Part shown: in pieces, positions 56,784 through 64,000 of the stretch
How the letters are laid out: every line of letters starts with the position of its first letter
How positions within the stretch are numbered: position 1 is the first letter of the stretch
NCBI RefSeq assembly: GCF_022919095.1
Contig: NZ_CP095073.1
Coordinates: 4,092,001-4,156,000, forward strand
Direction of reading: 5' to 3'
Source of the DNA: Halobacillus salinarum
Lineage (GTDB): Bacteria; Bacillota; Bacilli; Bacillales; Halobacillaceae
Length of the DNA stretch: 64,000 bases
Notes under the pieces: model-generated
Seen by the model: only the letters and a program-made list of their open reading frames with translations
Databases searched by the model: none
What the model was told of the DNA's origin: nothing
Position numbers and translations under genes: made by a program

Positions 56784-57335
56784 ATGCCCCACCATTTATT
56801 AGCCGGAGAACGATTGAAGCTTACGACACTGTCCGATGAGGATTTACACATTTTAACCAACTGGTATACAGATTCCCGCTTCCTCAGACGCTTTGATGCC
56901 CTGCCCCCGAAGCCGAAGTCCTTTGCGACTCTGCAGGAATGGCGCGATCAGGCTTCAAAGGATAACAACCACTTTCTTTTTGCCATGCGGGAAGCCCACA
57001 AGTTTATCGGCTACGTCGAGCTTGAAGGCATCCTCTGGTCACAGCGTAACGGCTGGGTGACAATCGGCATCGGTGAAGAGCTCAACCAGGGGAAAGGCTA
57101 TGGCACAGAAGCCATGGAGCTTATTATGGAATACGCGTTCCAGGAGTTGAACCTGCACCGGCTGCAGCTGACTGTATTTGAATACAACACAGCCGCGATT
57201 CGAATGTATGAAAAGCTCGGCTTTACCCGTGAAGGTGCCCACCGTGAATTTATACTCCGGGACGGCGAAGCGTATGACATGTATTTGTACGGCATTCTTC
57301 ACCGCGAGTGGAAAGAAAAATATAAGGGATCATAA
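56784..57335 (+). CDS. GNAT-family N-acetyltransferase (RimJ/RimL type)
   Basis: 183 aa. Acetyl-CoA region IGIGEELNQGKGYGTEAMELIM, then NLHRLQLTVFEYNTAAIRMYEKLGF. AAAGGAG before ATG. Follows ydiK by 20 bases, likely one transcript ending in the hairpin at 57334. Substrate unknown. Confidence 0.9.
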   Translation: MPHHLLAGERLKLTTLSDEDLHILTNWYTDSRFLRRFDALPPKPKSFATLQEWRDQASKDNNHFLFAMREAHKFIGYVELEGILWSQRNGWVTIGIGEELNQGKGYGTEAMELIMEYAFQELNLHRLQLTVFEYNTAAIRMYEKLGFTREGAHREFILRDGEAYDMYLYGILHREWKEKYKGS

Positions 57336-57366
57336 CCTGCAGGAAGTCTTCTCCTGCAGGTTTTTT
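57334..57366 (+). terminator. Terminator after the GNAT gene
   Basis: AACCTGCAGGA/TCCTGCAGGTT, 7-base loop, T6 tail; the stem begins within the stop codon. Confidence 0.88.
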
Positions 57367-57456
57367 CTTATTGTTGGTCAGATCGGTACACTCCAAGCCT
57401 TTATGCAAACACTCTCTCCCAGCTGTCCTCACAAAATTAAAAACGCAGCAGGAGTC

Positions 57457-58860
57457 TCAGCTCCCGCGTTCCTTTTCCACACCTTTTAAAATAAACGTAA
57501 TTGGCATCGCAATCGCAAGCACGACCGCTGAAACGAGAAAAGCTTCATTCAGCGTCTGCAGAGTGGCCGCCTGCATATCTACATCAGGCAGCGAAGAGAT
57601 CTGCGCGCGCCGCACTTCGTAATAGATCGAGAAAAATACGATTCCTAACGAAGAAGACACCTGCCTGATAATATTGTTCATCGCGGATCCTTGAGCGACA
57701 AGCTGTTCAGGAATCGCATTCATACCGGAAGTCGTTGCCGGCATATTGCCCATTCCCATGCCGACGCCGCGGATCGTGTTTAATACAACGATCCACCAGA
57801 ACGGCGTCGACAGCTTCAGCATGCCTAAGCCAAAGGTGGAAAGAGCCATAATCGCAAGTCCTGGCGGCACGACGAACTTCGGCCCTTTTTTATCGAGGAT
57901 CCGGCCGCCGATCGACATAAACAAGCCGCTCGCTGCAGCCGCTGGTAAAAACAACAGACCGGTCATGATTTCGTTCATGCCGTACACGTTTTGCACGAGC
58001 AGCGGCAAAAGAAAAATCCCGGAGAACAGTCCGATCGAAGCCGATGACGTTGCCACGATCGAAACCGCATAAGTCGGAACCTTAAACACAGACAGGTTTA
58101 ACAGTGGATCCTTCTGGCGGTTTTCATAGAAGACAAACACGACGACAGCGGCAATGCCTCCGAGTATTAAGATCAAGTTTACCGGATCAGTCAGTCTGTC
58201 TAGAGTTTTGCCGCGGCCAAGCGCATACAGCACCGCTCCAATCCCAAGGGTTACGATGAGAAAGCCGCCGAGGTCAAATTTTTTCTCAGGGTCGGTCTCT
58301 GTCCGCTCAAGAAAATTCACAGACAAGAAGAGTCCCATCAAACCGAACGGGATGTTAAAGGCAAACAGCCACGGCCAGTCCAAATATTGAATGAGCACAC
58401 CGCCAATGGTCGGGCCGATTGCCGGAGCAACCATTGCTGCGACCCCATACACGCCGACCGCAAGTCCCCGCTCGTGCCGGGGAAAGGAATTAAAGATCAG
58501 CGCCATAGCGATCGGCATCATTAAGCCGCCCGCCATCCCTTGAATCGCCCGGGAGATGATCACCATGCTGAGTGTTTGTGAGAAAAACCCGGATAACGAA
58601 CCGGCAATGAAAATCGCAAGTCCGGTAATGTACACCTTTTTCTTGCCGAATCGTTCGCCAAAATAGCCGGTCAGCGGCATCGTCATTCCCATGGATACCA
58701 TAAAAATCGTTAAGATCCAGCCGACTGCCACCGCATTGGAATCAAAGATCTCGATAAACCGCGGCAGCGTCGGATTCAGCATACTGTTGTTTAAAATGAC
58801 CGTAAATGTCCCAAACAGCACCGATACGACAACAAGCCATTTGTTCGGAAGTTTCTTCAT
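57457..58860 (-). CDS. MFS multidrug transporter, DHA2 (EmrB/QacA) family
   Basis: 467 aa with 13-14 helices. LNNSMLNPTLPRF (motif D), GERFGKKKVYITGLAIF (motif A), RAIQGMAGGLMMPIAMALI (motif B) and GPTIGGVLIQYLDWPWLFAFNIP (motif C). Proton-driven export of drugs or ions. Start ATG 58860 with GGAGG upstream; longer frame rejected. It sits between rex and the ydi block, absent from that place in B. subtilis. Confidence 0.9.
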   Translation of the reverse strand: MKKLPNKWLVVVSVLFGTFTVILNNSMLNPTLPRFIEIFDSNAVAVGWILTIFMVSMGMTMPLTGYFGERFGKKKVYITGLAIFIAGSLSGFFSQTLSMVIISRAIQGMAGGLMMPIAMALIFNSFPRHERGLAVGVYGVAAMVAPAIGPTIGGVLIQYLDWPWLFAFNIPFGLMGLFLSVNFLERTETDPEKKFDLGGFLIVTLGIGAVLYALGRGKTLDRLTDPVNLILILGGIAAVVVFVFYENRQKDPLLNLSVFKVPTYAVSIVATSSASIGLFSGIFLLPLLVQNVYGMNEIMTGLLFLPAAAASGLFMSIGGRILDKKGPKFVVPPGLAIMALSTFGLGMLKLSTPFWWIVVLNTIRGVGMGMGNMPATTSGMNAIPEQLVAQGSAMNNIIRQVSSSLGIVFFSIYYEVRRAQISSLPDVDMQAATLQTLNEAFLVSAVVLAIAMPITFILKGVEKERGS

Positions 58861-58921
58861 AGCCGTTCCTCCACATCTATAGTCCCTTCTATTGTTTAGA
58901 CATTTATTTCGGGTTTCAAAC

Positions 58922-58953
58922 AAAAAAAGGACAACCGAATCGGTTCTCCTTTT
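58922..58953 (-). terminator. rex terminator
   Basis: Minus strand AAAAGGAGAACCGA/TCGGTTGTCCTTTT with a short loop, followed by TTT. It lies right after the rex stop. Confidence 0.75.
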
Positions 58954-58955
58954 GG

Positions 58956-59612
58956 TTATTCTTCTTCCTCTTCCTCGCCGGTGAGCGGGTAATGCTTTAA
59001 GAAATAGACGAGCGCCTGCAGCTCAATCGATAAATCAATATGGTGCACCCGCACGCTGTTCGGTACAGTAATTCTTGCCGGGGTGAAGTTTAAGATGCCT
59101 GAGACGCCAGCGTCCACGAGTCGGTCGGCTATTCCCTGGGCAGCTGAAGCGGGTACGGTGAGTATGGCCACTGTTAAATCGGTGATCTTGTTTTCCAGGT
59201 CGTCGATATGTTCAACGGGCACGCCGCCGACTTTCTGCCCGACCCTTTCTTTGTTCGTGTCAAAAGCGACTTCGATCTTCGTATTATTGTTTTTCGTAAA
59301 ATTATAGTTTAAGAATGCCGTCCCCAGATTCCCGACCCCGATTAAGGCAACCTTGGTCGTCTCATCCTGGTCGAGCGTTTTTCTGAAAAAGGAAAGCAGG
59401 TATTCTACATTATAGCCATAGCCTTTTTTCCCGAGCGCTCCGAAATATGAAAAATCTCTGCGGATCGTTGCCGAGTCCACCTTTACGGCTTCACTTAGCT
59501 CCTTCGAAGAGACTCTCATTTTGCCCTGGCTATGTAAATTGTTTAAAAAACGGTAGTACAGCGGTAACCGTTTGGCTGTTGCCTGAGGTATCTTAGTTTG
59601 TTCCAGATCCAT
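58956..59612 (-). CDS. rex: Redox-sensing repressor Rex
   Basis: 218 aa. N-terminal winged helix ([27 protein letters not shown]), NADH-binding Rossmann [16 protein letters not shown], and the domain-swap helix at the C terminus ending in a Glu run. Represses fermentative and respiratory genes at low NADH. ATG 59612 with GAGGAGG upstream. Next to moaC, as in B. subtilis. Confidence 0.95.
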   Translation of the reverse strand: MDLEQTKIPQATAKRLPLYYRFLNNLHSQGKMRVSSKELSEAVKVDSATIRRDFSYFGALGKKGYGYNVEYLLSFFRKTLDQDETTKVALIGVGNLGTAFLNYNFTKNNNTKIEVAFDTNKERVGQKVGGVPVEHIDDLENKITDLTVAILTVPASAAQGIADRLVDAGVSGILNFTPARITVPNSVRVHHIDLSIELQALVYFLKHYPLTGEEEEEE

Positions 59613-59625
59613 TTCGTCTCCTCCT

Positions 59626-60114
59626 CTATGTGTCCTGACGCTTGAAATCGCCGCTTTTGCCGCCGGTTTTTTCCTCCAGGTACGTTGGTCCGATGACCAT
59701 TCCTTTGTCGACAGCTTTACACATATCATACACCGTCAGTGCTGCTGCGGACGCGGCCGTTAGCGCTTCCATTTCTACTCCCGTGCTGCCCTTCGTTTTA
59801 ACTGAAGCCCGGATTAACAGCTCCGGCCCACCCTGTGCAGTATCCCAGTCGAACGTCACATCGACGCCTTTTAAAGGAAGCGGATGGCACATAGGAATCC
59901 AGTCCGGGGTATTTTTGGCGGCCATAATCCCAGCCACCTGGGCCACAGACAATACATCGCCCTTCGCGATATCGTTGGTGGTTATTTTTTTGTAAATGAC
60001 TTCATTGACTTGCACACTGGAGCGGGCAACGGCTGTCCGCACGGTCTCTCCTTTTTCAGAGATATCGACCATTCTGGCCCGGCCTTGCTCGTTGAAATGG
60101 GTAAAATCAGCCAT
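59626..60114 (-). CDS. moaC: Cyclic pyranopterin monophosphate synthase accessory protein MoaC
   Basis: 162 aa. [28 protein letters not shown] and [27 protein letters not shown] are the MoaC signatures with catalytic Lys/His regions. First steps of molybdenum cofactor synthesis. ATG 60114 with GAAGGAG 8 bases upstream. Thirteen bases before rex. Confidence 0.96.
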   Translation of the reverse strand: MADFTHFNEQGRARMVDISEKGETVRTAVARSSVQVNEVIYKKITTNDIAKGDVLSVAQVAGIMAAKNTPDWIPMCHPLPLKGVDVTFDWDTAQGGPELLIRASVKTKGSTGVEMEALTAASAAALTVYDMCKAVDKGMVIGPTYLEEKTGGKSGDFKRQDT

Positions 60115-60284
60115 CTCCTTCACTCCTTCGTTCAAAAAAATTTCACAATCTCGGTAACTGAAAGACTACTCTTATTCTACCAAAAAATCAACAGGAAGTC
60201 GTTAAAGATTTCACAAAGTGGAGTCTCGAACCTTGCTACTTCCTTCCTACATAAGATACACTTATGGCATTGAGGTGAAACGAC

Positions 60285-62222
60285 ATGATTCTCATGCAAT
60301 TAAATCAAGTAACGAAGCGCTTTGGCGCCGAGTTAATTTTATCGGATATTAAGCTTGAAGTACAAAAGAATGACCGGATCGCCATCGTCGGCCGGAACGG
60401 TGCCGGCAAATCGACGCTGCTCAAAATGATGGCCGGGGAAATCAGCCATGATTCCGGTAACATATTCAAACCCAAAGAGACGACGATCGGTTATTTAGCT
60501 CAAAACACCGGGCTCCAGTCCGACAAGTCGATCTTTGAGGAAATGGAGCAGGTCTTTGCCGGCTTGAAAAAGCTTGAAGCGGAACTTCGGGATATGGAAG
60601 CAAAGATGGCGGATCCCGTGTTGTTAAATGATCAGCAGAAGTACGAACAGCTGCTCAGTGATTATGATAAAAGGCAGGTAAACTTCAAGACCTCGGGCGG
60701 CTATCAGTACGAAGCAGATATTAAAGCTGTCTTAAACGGACTGAATTTTTCTGATAAAGATTGGGCCACGCCGATCTCAACCCTCAGCGGCGGTCAGAAA
60801 ACCCGTCTTGCTTTAGGGAAGCTTCTGCTTTCTGCTCCTGATGTCCTCATTCTTGATGAACCGACGAACCATTTGGATATCGATACCCTCGCCTGGCTGG
60901 AAGGCTACCTGCAGAATTACAGCGGGGCCGTTGTCATCGTCTCCCACGACCGTTATTTCCTCGATAAAATCGTAAACACCGTTTATGAAATTGCCTTCCA
61001 ATCCTCCAAAAAGTATCATGGCAATTACAGTGACTACTTGCAGAAGAAGGAAGCGGAATTCGAGCTGGAAATGAAGCGTTATGAAAAACAGCAGGCAGAG
61101 ATTAAGCGGATGGAGGATTTTATCCAAAAGAATATCGTACGCGCCACCACAAGTAAGCGTGCCCAAAGCAGACGCAAGCAGCTGGAGAAAATGGACAAGC
61201 TCTATAAACCGAAAGAGGACAGCCAGTCCGCTAAATTCAGCTTTGAAGTCGCCAAAAAAAGTGGCAATGACGTACTGAAGCTGAGGAATCTTGCCTTTCA
61301 ATACGAGGAGCAGGGACCGAGCCTGTTTCACGATTTGAACCTTGACTTAAGCCGCGGCGATTCCGTGGCGCTCGTCGGTCCAAACGGTGTCGGGAAAACG
61401 ACGCTATTAAAGACCATTCTCGGTCAGCTCCAGGTGTCCAGCGGAGATATTAAACTGGGAACGAACGTGGAGATCGGTTACTATGATCAGGAACAGACGA
61501 TTTTAAACCCGAAGAAAACCGTGCTTCAGGAGCTTTGGGATGAATACCCGCTTACGAATGAAAAAGATATCCGCACCGTGCTTGGCAACTTCCTGTTTTC
61601 CGGGGAAGATGTCTTAAAGCCCGTATCCGCTCTAAGCGGCGGTGAAAAAGCGCGGCTGTCCCTTGCCAAGCTGATGATGCAAAAAGCTAATTTTCTCGTA
61701 CTCGATGAACCGACGAACCACCTGGATTTAGATAGTAAAGAAGTGCTGGAGGCAGCGCTCGTCGATTATCCCGGCACCCTGTTGTTTGTCTCTCACGACC
61801 GTTATTTTATTAACAAAATCGCGACCCAGGTCGTAGAAATGCAGCCGGATGAAACGAGGATGTTCCTCGGCGACTATGACTATTATGCTGCGAAGAAACA
61901 GGAAGAGTACGAACTGAAAAAGCTGGAGGAGCAAGACAGAAACGAGCAATCTAAGAACAAAGAAGAGCCTCAGGCGAAGGATACCTTTTCTCAGGACAAA
62001 GCTGCGAAGCGGGAAAACCGCCGAAGAAATCGCCGGATCGCTGAGATTGAAAGTGAAATTGAAGCAATTGAAGCGAAGCTTGAAGAAAATGACACCGCCC
62101 TCTGTGATCCGGAAGTGTTTCAAGATCATGAACAAACGCTTGCCATTACAGAAGACAACCACCAATTAAATGAAAAGCTCGAGCAGCTCATGGAAGAATG
62201 GGAAGAGCTGCATGAAGATTAA
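60285..62222 (+). CDS. ydiF: ABC-F family ATPase, YdiF-like
   Basis: 645 aa soluble protein with two ABC domains: Walker A GRNGAGKST near residue 37 and GPNGVGKTT near residue 366, signatures LSGGQKTRLALGKL and LSGGEKARLSLAKL, and a P-site linker rich in Lys/Arg (SKRAQSRRKQLEKM). C-terminal coiled coil. ABC-F proteins act at the ribosomal E site. GAGGTG before ATG. Position between moaC and tsaD matches B. subtilis ydiF. Confidence 0.94.
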   Translation: MILMQLNQVTKRFGAELILSDIKLEVQKNDRIAIVGRNGAGKSTLLKMMAGEISHDSGNIFKPKETTIGYLAQNTGLQSDKSIFEEMEQVFAGLKKLEAELRDMEAKMADPVLLNDQQKYEQLLSDYDKRQVNFKTSGGYQYEADIKAVLNGLNFSDKDWATPISTLSGGQKTRLALGKLLLSAPDVLILDEPTNHLDIDTLAWLEGYLQNYSGAVVIVSHDRYFLDKIVNTVYEIAFQSSKKYHGNYSDYLQKKEAEFELEMKRYEKQQAEIKRMEDFIQKNIVRATTSKRAQSRRKQLEKMDKLYKPKEDSQSAKFSFEVAKKSGNDVLKLRNLAFQYEEQGPSLFHDLNLDLSRGDSVALVGPNGVGKTTLLKTILGQLQVSSGDIKLGTNVEIGYYDQEQTILNPKKTVLQELWDEYPLTNEKDIRTVLGNFLFSGEDVLKPVSALSGGEKARLSLAKLMMQKANFLVLDEPTNHLDLDSKEVLEAALVDYPGTLLFVSHDRYFINKIATQVVEMQPDETRMFLGDYDYYAAKKQEEYELKKLEEQDRNEQSKNKEEPQAKDTFSQDKAAKRENRRRNRRIAEIESEIEAIEAKLEENDTALCDPEVFQDHEQTLAITEDNHQLNEKLEQLMEEWEELHED

Positions 62223-62223
62223 T

Positions 62224-62251
62224 CCGTCTCCTCGTTTGAGACGGTTTTTTT
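62224..62251 (+). terminator. ydiF terminator
   Basis: CCGTCTC/GAGACGG with a 7-base loop and T7 tail. Confidence 0.88.
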
Positions 62252-62259
62252 ATGTGCAG

Positions 62260-62460
62260 TGTGTATAAGATTGTATGTCTGGTGTGCTATATCCACAGAC
62301 CAGGTGGATAACTTTCATTGAAATAATAATTCTCAACAGGGTTATACACATTATCCACAACTAAGTATACATTTATCCACAAAAATGACAGCGATTCCTT
62401 TCCTGTTTCGTAGCTGTTGTGCATAACTTATCCACTGAATAAATATACGGTTGTGTATAA
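62260..62460. promoter_or_regulatory. DnaA-box cluster
   Basis: Nine boxes matching TTATNCACA with at most one mismatch: exact TTATCCACA at 62351 and 62373; TTATACACA at 62342 (plus), 62260 and 62452 (minus); and weaker ones at 62289, 62303, 62418 and 62428. All lie in the ydiF-tsaD intergenic region. B. subtilis has a DnaA-box cluster near gcp (tsaD) that I recall as one of the oriC-proximal titration sites. Confidence 0.8.
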
Positions 62461-62504
62461 ATAGAAAGAGAGCAGTCCCCTATAGGAAACTGCTCTCTTT
62501 CTAT
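62461..62504. terminator. Terminator of the isochorismatase-like gene
   Basis: Perfect 16-bp inverted repeat (62461-62476 and 62489-62504), 12-base loop, next to the stop of the minus-strand gene; stem strong, T tract modest. Confidence 0.75.
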
Positions 62505-63059
62505 TTACTTGATTGATTTATTGTCCTGCATCCAGTGCAGCCGTTCTGAGCTCTTCAAGGAAATGGATCCTTGGGGTCCCCAGAAGTTATTCAACGTTTT
62601 TTGAGTGTGCTCAATAATATGAGGAGCTGATAAGTGCTCGGCGTCATTGGTCGTATGGCCATCGGTGATGAGTGTGACGTGATAACCTAAATCAAAAGCG
62701 CCTCTGCAGGTGGAATCAACACAATAATCGGTCTGGGCGCCTCCGATATACACATGAGTGACTTCCATATCTTCAAGAGTTTTCTGTAAGTTCGTTTTGG
62801 TGAATGCGTTCGGTACACTTTTGTGGACAACGACTTCAGATGGGAGCGGCTGTTCAAGCTCAGGATGCAGTTCCCAGCCGGACTCTCCTCTTTCTAAAGG
62901 ACCTTCCGGATCTTCATGCTGCACATAAATAACAGGGACCTTCTCTTCTCTTGCTTTACGAATGACTTCATTTAACTGGCCGATGATTTCCTCTCGTTTG
63001 TACGCATTTGCAACGACCGCTTTTTGCACGTCAATCACTAAGAGGGCTGCCTTTTCCAC
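62505..63059 (-). CDS. Isochorismatase-family cysteine hydrolase
   Basis: 184 aa. Asp in LLVIDVQ, Lys in VVHKSVPNAF, Cys in GGAQTDYCVDST form the catalytic triad of this family, close to nicotinamidase-like or YrdC-like hydrolases. Short hydrophobic-charged C-terminal extension. It is inserted between the DnaA-box cluster and tsaD. Substrate unknown. Confidence 0.88.
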   Translation of the reverse strand: MEKAALLVIDVQKAVVANAYKREEIIGQLNEVIRKAREEKVPVIYVQHEDPEGPLERGESGWELHPELEQPLPSEVVVHKSVPNAFTKTNLQKTLEDMEVTHVYIGGAQTDYCVDSTCRGAFDLGYHVTLITDGHTTNDAEHLSAPHIIEHTQKTLNNFWGPQGSISLKSSERLHWMQDNKSIK

Positions 63060-63147
63060 CTATAGCACTCCCTTTCCTTAATTTGTATTCCTAATTTTTA
63101 TACTACTTCTTTCACTGCGCCATTTCATTACATTTAAGAAATCTTAA

Positions 63148-63176
63148 CAAAAAAGCCATTCTCAATTAAGAATGGC
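63148..63176 (-). terminator. tsaD terminator
   Basis: Minus strand GCCATTCT/AGAATGGC with T6 tail, about 25 bases after the tsaD stop. Confidence 0.85.
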
Positions 63177-63199
63177 AGAAAATAAAGGTTTTTTCGACA

Positions 63200-64000
63200 C
63201 TATTGGTGAAAAGACTCGTTCTTCCTTGCTCCGTACTGCTCTAAGTCCAAGCCTGGATTTGCATTTAAATCCCAACCCGCTCTGTGTCCCTGTTGATAGG
63301 CAACTGCGCCGGCCACAGCAATCATAGCTGCGTTATCCGTGCATAAATGCAGCGGTGGAATCATCAAATCGATCTCTGATCCGGCGAATTTTTCTTCAAG
63401 CATCGCCCGCAGGCCGCGGTTTGCTGCCACCCCTCCAGCGACGATTACCTGCTTCACTCCATAATCCATGGCAGCTTTATAGGTTTTTGTGGATAACACC
63501 TCAACCACACTTGCTTGAAAGCTTGCCGCCACATCTTCCGGCTTGTATTCTACACCTTTTTGGCTGGCATTATGGAGCTTGTTGATCACTGCTGATTTTA
63601 ACCCGCTGAAGCTGAAATCGTACGAGCCCTTCTCAAGCCACGCCCGGGGAAAGTCGATGACTTCCGAGCCTTTTTGAGCAAGCTGATCGATCTGCGGTCC
63701 CCCGGGATAAGGGAGCTTTAACGTTCGTGCCACCTTGTCATAAGCTTCTCCAGCGGCATCGTCGCGTGTTTCACCGATCACCTCAAAAGAGCCGTGCTCT
63801 TTCATAAGTATCAGCTCCGTATGCCCTCCGGAAACAACGAGAGATAATAACGGAAATTCAAACTCCTTCTCAAGACGATTGGCGTAAATATGACCGGCAA
63901 TGTGATGCACACCAACGAGCGGCTTTTGTTTGGCATAAGCGACAGCCTTCGCTGCATTGACGCCGATCAACAGCGCTCCAACTAAACCCGGTCCTTCAGT
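63200..64000 (-). CDS. tsaD: tRNA N6-adenosine threonylcarbamoyltransferase TsaD, 5' end outside window
   Basis: Makes t6A37 on ANN-reading tRNAs together with TsaB and TsaE. About 266 aa of the usual ~340 are inside; the frame stays open to base 64000. Metal ligands HHIAGH, then [31 protein letters not shown] and [12 protein letters not shown] are clear. Gcp/YdiE in the B. subtilis order. Confidence 0.95.
   Translation of the reverse strand, partial: TEGPGLVGALLIGVNAAKAVAYAKQKPLVGVHHIAGHIYANRLEKEFEFPLLSLVVSGGHTELILMKEHGSFEVIGETRDDAAGEAYDKVARTLKLPYPGGPQIDQLAQKGSEVIDFPRAWLEKGSYDFSFSGLKSAVINKLHNASQKGVEYKPEDVAASFQASVVEVLSTKTYKAAMDYGVKQVIVAGGVAANRGLRAMLEEKFAGSEIDLMIPPLHLCTDNAAMIAVAGAVAYQQGHRAGWDLNANPGLDLEQYGARKNESFHQ

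Overview
The window looks like chromosome of a moderately salt-adapted, low-GC Gram-positive in Bacillaceae (Halobacillus-like is my inference; nothing in the sequence names the species). Evidence: strong AGGAGG-type ribosome sites, a textbook CIRCE/groESL, Zur boxes of the Bacillus type, a choline-to-glycine-betaine cluster with GbsR, and a right-hand end whose order (groEL, groES, ydiL, ydiK, rex, moaC, ydiF, tsaD) matches Bacillus subtilis.

Layout. 0-3.4 kb: a PPDK regulatory protein (5' end outside the window) translationally coupled to pyruvate phosphate dikinase. 3.7-9.0 kb (minus strand): a tripartite tricarboxylate transporter (tctC, a 2-hydroxyacid dehydrogenase, tctB, tctA) under an IclR regulator, an IclR-type palindrome and a cre. 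9.3-15.6 kb (plus strand): an L-rhamnonate catabolic operon (DHDPS-family aldolase, lactaldehyde dehydrogenase, L-rhamnonate dehydratase, GntP-family permease) with a second IclR gene; a near-identical palindrome lies in both promoters.

15.7-35.2 kb is a zinc-starvation island. Six Zur boxes with the core GTAATNATTAC control: rpsN2 - FAD oxidoreductase - COG0523 GTPase; FAD monooxygenase-like protein - FeoB-like membrane GTPase - COG0523 GTPase - dCTP deaminase; SufU paralogue - COG0523 GTPase; an unknown 119-aa protein - cysS; a plus-strand operon of [2Fe-2S] ferredoxin - metallo-hydrolase - FecB/FecC/FecE-type ABC importer - methyltransferase; and znuACB. This island is the most unusual part: it joins known zinc-sparing swaps with two candidate metal-uptake systems that I cannot match to a described zinc system.

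35.4-44.9 kb is mixed: a peptidase-like protein with a broken HExxH, an Rrf2 regulator, an IS1182-type remnant, nitroreductase and SDR, proB with an attenuator-like leader, a stress flavoprotein, lactate permease with a cre, DUF4386 and Crp/Fnr proteins, and a small membrane protein with a TTG start. 44.9-50.9 kb is the osmoprotectant cluster gbsR, betA, betB and a divergent sodium symporter resembling the animal choline transporter CHT1. 51-64 kb holds small enzymes, groESL, the ydi block and, upstream of tsaD, a nine-box DnaA cluster.

A caution on quality: the essential groL is interrupted by loss of one base in a G run. The 2-hydroxyacid dehydrogenase (once) and the FAD gene at 17-18 kb (three times) are interrupted in the same way, so these apparent pseudogenes are more likely sequencing errors than decay.
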